A DNA stretch of 64,000 bases from Paenibacillus mellifer (GTDB taxonomy: Bacteria; Bacillota; Bacilli; Paenibacillales; Paenibacillaceae): positions 248,001-312,000 of the forward strand of contig NZ_JALPRK010000002.1 in NCBI RefSeq assembly GCF_023195895.1, in the 5' to 3' direction. Position numbers and translations under genes: made by a program. The notes below the pieces were generated by a model that saw only the letters and a list, made by a program, of their open reading frames with translations, did not search any database and was not told the DNA's origin. This document shows, one piece after another, positions 58,807 through 64,000 of this stretch (positions are counted from its first letter, which is position 1; every line of letters starts with the position of its first letter).

Positions 58807-59967
58807 ATGGAACCATTTTTGAAAATCGGCATCACTTGTTATCCATCCTTGGGCGGTTCGGGGGTTGTGGCCACCGAGCTGGGAAAATTGCTGGCGGAAA
58901 AGGGCCACGAAGTCCATTTCATCTCGCATAGCGTTCCTTTTCGCTTAGGGAGTTACCATAAGAATATCTTTTATCATGAAGTTGAGGTTAGCGATTACTA
59001 CGTATTCCGTTATCCGCCTTATGATTTGTCATTGGCGACGAAAATGGCCACCGTTGCCAAAGCGCAAGGCCTGGATATTCTTCACGTGCATTATGCGGTA
59101 CCGCACGCGGTTTGTGCATTCCTCGCCAAGCAGATGGTGGGTGACTCGTTAAAGGTTGTGACGACGCTGCATGGGACAGACATTACGGTGTTGGCGCAGG
59201 ACGAATCGCTAAAGGATTTGATCCGGTTGGCGATTAATGAAAGCGACGCGGTGACGTCAGTCTCGCGCGATTTGATGCGGGAAACCCGGGAAGTGTTGGA
59301 CATTACCCGGGATATTGACTTGACGTACAACTTCGTTGACGAGCGAGTATATTATCCAAGGGATGCGAAGAGCTGCCGGATGGATTTTGCTGCACCAGGC
59401 GAGAAAGTGCTGATGCACGTCTCCAACTTCCGACCGGTGAAACGGGTCAGCGATGTCGTTGATATTTTTCATCGGGTCAACGAGCAGGTTCCTTCCCAAT
59501 TGTTGTTTGTCGGTGAAGGGCCGGAGTTGCCCAAAATTCAATGCAAGATCAAGGACCTTGGCCTAGCCGACCGGGTGCATTTCCTGGGTAAACAGGATGA
59601 TATCGCTCATGTGATTTCGATGGCCGATGTCTTGTTACTGCCCTCAGAGAAGGAAAGCTTCGGCTTAGTTGCTCTGGAAGCGATGGCCTGCGGCGTGCCG
59701 ACCGTTGGTTCGGTGGCCGGCGGGATTCCGGAGCTGGTGACCCACGGAGAGACCGGATTCTTGGCACCGATCGGCGATACGAAGCAGATGGCGGAGCATT
59801 GCATCGCGCTGTTGCAGAACCCTGATCTGGCTGCACGGATCCGCGAAGCTTGCTTGACTCGGGCGAAAACGGAGTTCAGCAGCGAGATGACGACGGCGGC
59901 ATATGAAGAGATTTATTACCGTGTGCTCAATCGTCAACTGCCAACGTTGAATCCGGCTTGCAGCTAA
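58807..59967 (+). CDS. bshA: GlcNAc-malate synthase BshA
   Basis: 386 residues, GT-B glycosyltransferase of family 4. Joins UDP-GlcNAc and L-malate, the first step of bacillithiol synthesis. GITCYPSLGGSGVVATELG opens the acceptor domain; LHVHYAVPHA, HGTDIT and, in the donor domain, HVSNFRPVKRV and LLPSEKESFGLVALEAMACG are the signatures. RBS AAAGGAGG. Confidence 0.95.
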   Translation: MEPFLKIGITCYPSLGGSGVVATELGKLLAEKGHEVHFISHSVPFRLGSYHKNIFYHEVEVSDYYVFRYPPYDLSLATKMATVAKAQGLDILHVHYAVPHAVCAFLAKQMVGDSLKVVTTLHGTDITVLAQDESLKDLIRLAINESDAVTSVSRDLMRETREVLDITRDIDLTYNFVDERVYYPRDAKSCRMDFAAPGEKVLMHVSNFRPVKRVSDVVDIFHRVNEQVPSQLLFVGEGPELPKIQCKIKDLGLADRVHFLGKQDDIAHVISMADVLLLPSEKESFGLVALEAMACGVPTVGSVAGGIPELVTHGETGFLAPIGDTKQMAEHCIALLQNPDLAARIREACLTRAKTEFSSEMTTAAYEEIYYRVLNRQLPTLNPACS

Positions 59968-60007
59968 AGTTGATTGGCGAGAGGGCAGGAATCTAAAGAT
60001 CGAATCG

Positions 60008-60035
60008 GCGCAGGGCTTGAGGCCCTGCGCTTGTT
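60008..60035 (+). terminator. Hairpin after bshA
   Basis: GCGCAGGGC-TTGAG-GCCCTGCGC, a perfect 9 bp stem, followed only by TTGTTGT; a weak terminator or structure in the cca leader. Confidence 0.5.
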
Positions 60036-60093
60036 GTGCCGTATGGATGACGATAGATTAAAGTTGATTGGAAGGGAGGTGTCCGCAATCGAA

Positions 60094-61482
60094 ATGAATC
60101 GTTGGAGTCAGGTCGACCCCCTTATGTTGGCTCAGGGGGAAAATGTGCTGCGCGTATTGCGGGATGGCGGGCACCAGGCCTTTTTTGTCGGGGGCTGTGT
60201 TCGCGATGAACTGATGGATCGCCCGGTCCACGATATGGACATCGCCACCTCGGCTAGACCTGACGAGGTCGTTCGGTTGTTCGATCGCACGGTTCCGACG
60301 GGAATTCAACATGGCACGGTGACGGTGCTCATGGAAGATCAGGCGTTCGAGGTGACGACGTTCCGCAGGGAGTCGGATTACGCGGATCACCGTCGTCCGG
60401 GTTCGGTGGAGTTTGTGGATGCGGTCACCGAGGATTTGCAGCGGCGTGACTTTACTATGAACGCTATCGCCCGGGGGCTGGATGGCGAACTGATTGATCC
60501 GTTTGACGGCCGATCCGATATCGAGCGTGGGCTGATCCGCTGTGTTGGCGTTGCCGAAGAACGGTTTGAGGAGGATGCCCTGCGGATGATGCGGGCCGTC
60601 CGGTTTGCTTCGACGTTTGGCTTCCGCCCGGTCAAGAGCTTATGGAAGGCGCTCCTTGATGGCCGGGACAAGTTGAGCTGTATCGCGACGGAGCGCGTGC
60701 GTATGGAGATGGAGAAGATCGTGCTGGGCCCGGACCCGCTCCGAGGACTCGCCCTGCTGGAGCGCAGCGGGTTGTTCCGGCATGCGAAGGCCGCGCAAGG
60801 ACCGGCCGCGACGGAGGCGGAGGCGGACGCAGGCGGCGAGGCACCCGGCGCGGAAGCGGCGCTGGCGCAGCGCCTGCTGCACCGCGAGCCGCCACGCCGT
60901 GCGCTGCTGGCCGCGCTGCCGCTGCTGGAGCCGGCGCCGCCGGCGCAGCGCTGGTCGCTGCTGCTGCAAGCCCTAGGCGCCCCGGGCGAAGCGGCTTCCC
61001 CGCTGCTCAAAAGCTGGACGTTCCCGAACCAGACCGCCCAGGAGGCGGCTGGGATCGTCCGCTTTGACGAAGCGTGGGAAGCCGTCCATGCCGGGGCGCC
61101 GGGCGAGCGCGAGCAGCGGCGCGGCTGGATCGGCCTGCAGGTCGCGTTCGGCCGCGAAACCGCCGGGCTGTGGCTGCGCCGTCAGCAGACGGTGCTACAA
61201 GCGGCCTCGGGCGACGACGCATGGCGGCAGGCCGGCCAGGCCATGCTGACCCGCGCGGCCCAATGGCACCGCGAGGTGCAAGTACATACGCTGAAGGAGC
61301 TTGCCGTCAGCGGCGGCGAAGTGCTGCAAGCAGCTGAACGCAAAGGCGGCCCTTGGCTTAGCGAGTTGCTGCGGGAGTTGCTGCTTGCGGTTGCCGCAGG
61401 TGAGCTGCCTAATGATCGGCAGACTCTTCTGGATCATGTCAAAACGGGGGTGAAGGAAGATGGAAGCAAATCGGTTGATTGA
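60094..61482 (+). CDS. cca: tRNA CCA-adding enzyme / polynucleotide adenylyltransferase
   Basis: 462 residues from ATG 60094; AAGGGAGG stands 15 bp upstream and a GTG at 60079 follows it too closely, so the start is uncertain. Class II nucleotidyltransferase that adds CCA to tRNA 3' ends. The head holds FFVGGCVRDELMDRPVHDMDI with the catalytic aspartates, then RRDFTMNAIA and EERFEEDALRMMRAVRFA. From residue about 230 the sequence becomes Ala/Pro/Arg-rich and very GC-rich, a poorly conserved insertion or tail. Overlaps birA. Confidence 0.92.
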   Translation: MNRWSQVDPLMLAQGENVLRVLRDGGHQAFFVGGCVRDELMDRPVHDMDIATSARPDEVVRLFDRTVPTGIQHGTVTVLMEDQAFEVTTFRRESDYADHRRPGSVEFVDAVTEDLQRRDFTMNAIARGLDGELIDPFDGRSDIERGLIRCVGVAEERFEEDALRMMRAVRFASTFGFRPVKSLWKALLDGRDKLSCIATERVRMEMEKIVLGPDPLRGLALLERSGLFRHAKAAQGPAATEAEADAGGEAPGAEAALAQRLLHREPPRRALLAALPLLEPAPPAQRWSLLLQALGAPGEAASPLLKSWTFPNQTAQEAAGIVRFDEAWEAVHAGAPGEREQRRGWIGLQVAFGRETAGLWLRRQQTVLQAASGDDAWRQAGQAMLTRAAQWHREVQVHTLKELAVSGGEVLQAAERKGGPWLSELLRELLLAVAAGELPNDRQTLLDHVKTGVKEDGSKSVD

Positions 61483-62440
61483 GATGCTCCTGGAGCATCC
61501 GGGGCAATATATATCCGGTGAGGAGATCAGCCGCCGACTGTCGATCAGCCGGACGGCGGTGTGGAAACAAATCGCCAAGCTGCGCGAGGAAGGTTATGAA
61601 TTCGAGTCGGCGCCCCGGCGGGGATACAGACTGATCCGTCAGCCGGACAAGCTGAGTCAAGCCGGCTTGCTGCATGCGCTGCAAGGGAACCGCATCTTCG
61701 GACGAAGACTGAAGCTGTTGGAATCCACTCCTTCCACTCAGGAGGAGGTACGCAAACTGGCGGAGGAAGGGGCGCCTCACGGTACGCTGGTCCTCGCCGA
61801 GGAACAGACGGCCGGGCGCGGGCGTCAAGGCCGGCGCTGGTATTCACCTCCCGGCAAGGGGATTTGGATGAGCCTGCTGCTGCGTCCGGAACGGCAGCCT
61901 TTGTCGATCGCGCCGCAATTGACATTACTTGCGGCCGTTGCGGTATGCCGCGCCGTCCGCAAAGTTGGCGGCGTCGATGCCGGAATCAAGTGGCCTAACG
62001 ATATTTTGGTGGGCGGACGGAAGTTATGTGGCATTATCGTCGAATCGGTCGCTGAAGATGAGTTGATCCGTTTTGCCGTGGCAGGTATCGGCATTGACGT
62101 GAATTTGGAGGCGAACGACATTCCGCAGGAGCTATCGCCAATCGCCACTTCCCTTTCGCTGGAGAGCGGTCGGCGGATTGATCGGATCACACTTATTGGC
62201 GCTGTTTTGACTGAGATGGAGCAGCTTTACGAGCTGTATACCCAGGAAGGTTTTGCTCCGGTGAGTCATTTGTGGGAGGCGCTGTCGGTTACACTTGGCC
62301 GCGAGATTGCCGTTCATACCCCAAACGGGGTGCTAAAAGGAACGGCAACCGGATTGGATCCCAGCGGTGCATTATTGCTCCTGGATCAAGATGGTAAACA
62401 TTTCACGATTTTCTCTGGAGAAGTACAACTTGGCGGATGA
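61460..62440 (+). CDS. birA: Biotin-protein ligase and biotin repressor BirA
   Basis: 326 residues, bifunctional form. A winged helix at the N-terminus (GQYISGEEISRRLSISRTAVWKQIAKLREEGY) binds the biotin operator. The ligase domain has GRGRQGRRWYSPPGKGIWMSLLLRP for biotinyl-AMP, KWPNDILVGGRKLCGIIVE and GIGIDVN; a short SH3-like C-terminus ends the protein. Overlaps cca by 23 bp. No biotin operon lies in the window. Confidence 0.95.
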   Translation: MEANRLIEMLLEHPGQYISGEEISRRLSISRTAVWKQIAKLREEGYEFESAPRRGYRLIRQPDKLSQAGLLHALQGNRIFGRRLKLLESTPSTQEEVRKLAEEGAPHGTLVLAEEQTAGRGRQGRRWYSPPGKGIWMSLLLRPERQPLSIAPQLTLLAAVAVCRAVRKVGGVDAGIKWPNDILVGGRKLCGIIVESVAEDELIRFAVAGIGIDVNLEANDIPQELSPIATSLSLESGRRIDRITLIGAVLTEMEQLYELYTQEGFAPVSHLWEALSVTLGREIAVHTPNGVLKGTATGLDPSGALLLLDQDGKHFTIFSGEVQLGG

Positions 62441-62456
62441 AAAATAGAACGTAATT

Positions 62457-62465
62457 TGTTATACT
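62457..62465 (+). promoter_or_regulatory. Extended -10 promoter of the pan leader
   Basis: TGTTATACT, with ATGAAA at 62437 as a poor -35 (17 bp). A start near 62472 would give a 215 nt leader before the pan terminator. Confidence 0.45.
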
Positions 62466-62504
62466 GAGCACAGGAGGCGGTATCGGCCAAGATCCGAACT
62501 GCAC

Positions 62505-62655
62505 TCCGGGCGCTCGTCGGAGGTATGTAAAGTGAGTGTTCAACCGTCGGAAGACGACTTGAACAACCACGATCAAGTTGCGTTGGATTCTGCTCTGAGC
62601 CGTAAGAGGGACCGAGACAGAAGAACGAGGAATGAACTCTTCTTTGGACTTCGGA
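62505..62655 (+). promoter_or_regulatory. Structured panB leader
   Basis: A chain of hairpins: CTCCG/CGGAG (62504-62522), GTTCAA..GTCG/CGAC..TTGAAC (62538-62563, with a two-base CC bulge), CTCT/AGAG (62594-62609) and AAGAAC-GAG/CTCTTCTT (about 62620-62645), then the terminator. It may be a regulatory RNA; a pan motif occurs before pan genes in some Firmicutes, but I could not confirm it here. It also carries the small ORF 62532-62675. Confidence 0.4.
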
Positions 62656-62675
62656 CCTTTTTAGTGCCAAACTAA
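62532..62675 (+). CDS. Putative 47-residue leader ORF before panB
   Basis: GTG start with CGGAGG 8 bp upstream. The peptide begins MSVQPSEDDLNNHDQVALDS, has an Arg-rich middle (SRKRDRDRRTR) and ends NELFFGLRTFLVPN. The stop codon (62673-62675) lies inside the terminator hairpin, so a translating ribosome would stop the hairpin from forming. It may be a real small protein, a leader peptide, or chance; the ribosome site and placement favour one of the first two. Confidence 0.5.
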   Translation: MSVQPSEDDLNNHDQVALDSALSRKRDRDRRTRNELFFGLRTFLVPN

Positions 62676-62688
62676 AAGGTTTTTTTGT
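62656..62688 (+). terminator. Terminator before panB
   Basis: CCTTTTTAGT and ACTAAAAGG with a GCCAA loop, then seven T. It sits 54 bp before panB and overlaps the end of the small ORF. Confidence 0.85.
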
Positions 62689-62741
62689 TGTGCGCGTTTT
62701 TTCAAGGTTCGCACGTTTCCAAACCGAAGGAGATGGATCAA

Positions 62742-63620
62742 ATGGCAGGTAAACAAGCGTTAAACATCGTAAAAATGAAAAAAATGAAGCAGGACGGCAT
62801 CCCGCTGGCCATGATCACCGCATACGACTATCCGTCGGCCCAGTTGGCCGAGGAGGCGGGTGCAGATCTGTTGCTAGTCGGAGACTCGTTGGGCAATGTA
62901 GTTTTTGGGTATGATTCGACGATTCCCGTGACGCTGGACGATATGGTTTACCATTCCCGTTCGGTTGCGCGCGGAGCGCAGCATACGTTTATTGTCACCG
63001 ATATGCCGTTTATGACCTACCACGGAAGCATCGATGAAACCCTGCGGAACGTCCGCCGTTTGATGCAGGAAGGTCATGCTCATGCCGTCAAAATGGAAGG
63101 CGGTGCAGAGATTGCCGGTGCCGTTCAGGCCATCGTACATGCGGGTGTTCCGGTATTGGGTCATATCGGTTTAACGCCGCAGTCCGTCAATCAGATCGGT
63201 GGTTACCGGGTGCAGGGCAAGGACGCTGCGGATGCCAAGCGGCTGATGGATGATGCCAAAGCGCTGGAACGTGCCGGCGCCTTTGGTGTAGTGCTGGAGC
63301 TGGTCACCGAAGAGGTGGCAACGGCGATTTCCCGGGAGTTGTCCATCCCGACCATCGGTATCGGGGCAGGGCGTGGCTGTGACGGCCAAGTACTGGTCTA
63401 CCATGACGTCTTGAAATATACCGCGGATTACCGCGACAAACGATTCGTCAAAACGTATGCCGATCTCGGTGCGCAGGTGCGCCGCGGCATTACGGAATAC
63501 GTAGCCGACGTCAAGAATCGCTCGTTCCCGGCGGAAGAGCATGTCTTCCGTGCGGATCAAGGCGTACAGGAATCTCTGGGTACGCTGTACGGCAAAGGAA
63601 AGGTGGAAGTCCGGTCATGA
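62742..63620 (+). CDS. panB: 3-Methyl-2-oxobutanoate hydroxymethyltransferase
   Basis: 292 residues from ATG 62742 (AAGGAGATG upstream); the frame extends back into the terminator without a site. Adds a hydroxymethyl group from methylene-THF to alpha-ketoisovalerate in pantothenate synthesis. [43 protein letters not shown] and IGIGAG are the PanB signatures. The stop overlaps the panC start. Confidence 0.96.
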   Translation: MAGKQALNIVKMKKMKQDGIPLAMITAYDYPSAQLAEEAGADLLLVGDSLGNVVFGYDSTIPVTLDDMVYHSRSVARGAQHTFIVTDMPFMTYHGSIDETLRNVRRLMQEGHAHAVKMEGGAEIAGAVQAIVHAGVPVLGHIGLTPQSVNQIGGYRVQGKDAADAKRLMDDAKALERAGAFGVVLELVTEEVATAISRELSIPTIGIGAGRGCDGQVLVYHDVLKYTADYRDKRFVKTYADLGAQVRRGITEYVADVKNRSFPAEEHVFRADQGVQESLGTLYGKGKVEVRS

Positions 63621-64000
63621 TGACCTTTACGAATATACGGACGCTTCGTGAACAGTTGAAGGAAACGCGGTTCACAGCGGCCACAAAGGGCAAACAAATC
63701 AAAATTGCGCTCGTTCCGACGATGGGATTTTTGCACGAGGGGCATGCCAGCTTGCTGCGCAAAGCGCGGGCAGAGAATGATTTAGTGGTGCTAAGCATTT
63801 TCGTGAATCCGATCCAATTTGGCCCTAATGAGGATTTTGAGCGGTATCCCCGCGATCCTGAGAAAGACTTGGCTTTGGCTGAGCGGGAGGGCGTAGATTT
63901 TGTTTTTCTGCCCAGCGTTGAAGAGATGTACCCGCAGCCGACGCGAACAGGAATTAAAGTCGCCGACTTGACGGATGTCTTGTGTGGAGCGTCACGTCCG
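63617..64000 (+). CDS. panC: Pantothenate synthetase (partial)
   Basis: The first 128 codons before the window ends. ATP-dependent joining of pantoate and beta-alanine. [14 protein letters not shown] carries the HxGH nucleotide motif and [19 protein letters not shown] is the pantoate site; [15 protein letters not shown] is the next block. Two ATG codons (63617 and 63620) are possible; the first overlaps the panB stop. Confidence 0.95.
   Translation, partial: MMTFTNIRTLREQLKETRFTAATKGKQIKIALVPTMGFLHEGHASLLRKARAENDLVVLSIFVNPIQFGPNEDFERYPRDPEKDLALAEREGVDFVFLPSVEEMYPQPTRTGIKVADLTDVLCGASRP

Noticed and set aside
60387-61010. Long - strand frames opposite the GC-rich end of cca
   Set aside because: High GC removes stop codons in all frames; the translations are Ser/Arg/Ala runs without family likeness.
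62472-62688. T-box leader before panB
   Set aside because: No GGGTGGNACCGCG-type antiterminator sequence and no specifier loop could be found.

Overview
The window comes from an endospore-forming low-GC-phylum Gram-positive, most likely Paenibacillus or a close relative. The gene order follows the Bacillus subtilis ypeB to panC region almost step by step (ypeB, ypfA, ypfB, cmk, rpsA, der, gpsA, spoIVA, hbs, mtrB, hepS, menG, hepT, ndk, cheR, aro, trp, hisC, tyrA, ypiF, qcrABC, ypjA, ypjB, dapB, mgsA, bshB1, bshA, cca, birA, panB, panC). It differs in carrying an unclustered TRAP gene (no mtrA), futalosine-type menaquinone genes, a TPP-controlled thiamine cluster and a GH38 mannosidase. Nearly all genes lie on the + strand. 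No tRNA, rRNA or CRISPR array was seen.

Layout. 1-1.7 kb: end of ypeB and a decayed group II intron placed just after the ypeB terminator. 1.7-8.7 kb: motI/ypfA, ypfB, cmk, plsC, rpsA, der, plsY, gpsA. 8.7-14.3 kb: sporulation genes (spoVIF-like, a small DUF2768 gene, spoIVA), hbs and mtrB. 15-20 kb: one menaquinone operon that joins side-chain synthesis (hepS, hepT), ring assembly by the futalosine route (mqnA, UbiA- and UbiX-like genes) and methylation (menG). 20-26.4 kb: ndk, cheR, a Mg2+/Co2+ exporter-type CNNM protein behind a leader-peptide attenuator, aroC, aroB, aroH. 26.4-35.1 kb: trpEDCFBA-hisC-tyrA behind a long TRAP-type attenuator. 35.1-40.7 kb: repeat-rich non-coding DNA with a candidate small RNA, then an AraC regulator divergent from an alpha-mannosidase. 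40.8-44.2 kb: TPP riboswitch and tenA-thiM-thiD-thiE. 44.2-50.5 kb: ECF sigma and anti-sigma pair, a phosphatase-family gene, an unknown gene, a broken gamma-carbonic anhydrase, an IDEAL gene, an MFS exporter with its regulator, ypiF. 50.6-56.8 kb: cytochrome bc (qcrABC), ypjA, ypjB, a YitT-family gene, a MazG-like gene, a TPR gene. 56.8-64 kb: dapB, mgsA, bacillithiol genes, cca, birA, panB, panC (cut by the window edge).

How the parts connect. aroC, aroB and aroH make chorismate and prephenate; the trp operon, tyrA and mqnA all draw on these. mtrB encodes the tryptophan sensor whose (G/U)AG target lies 12 kb downstream in front of trpE. MenG, HepS and HepT finish the menaquinone that the qcr complex oxidises.

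The most interesting non-coding signals are: (a) a dispersed, covarying palindromic repeat family in at least five intergenic gaps; (b) a 27-codon acidic leader ORF whose stop codon sits in the arm of a terminator ahead of the CNNM exporter; (c) a 47-codon ORF ending inside the terminator ahead of panB; (d) a trp leader with about 19 TRAP triplets instead of the 11 usual in B. subtilis; and (e) a candidate C/U-rich small RNA with a perfect promoter, a cre-like site and its own terminator.
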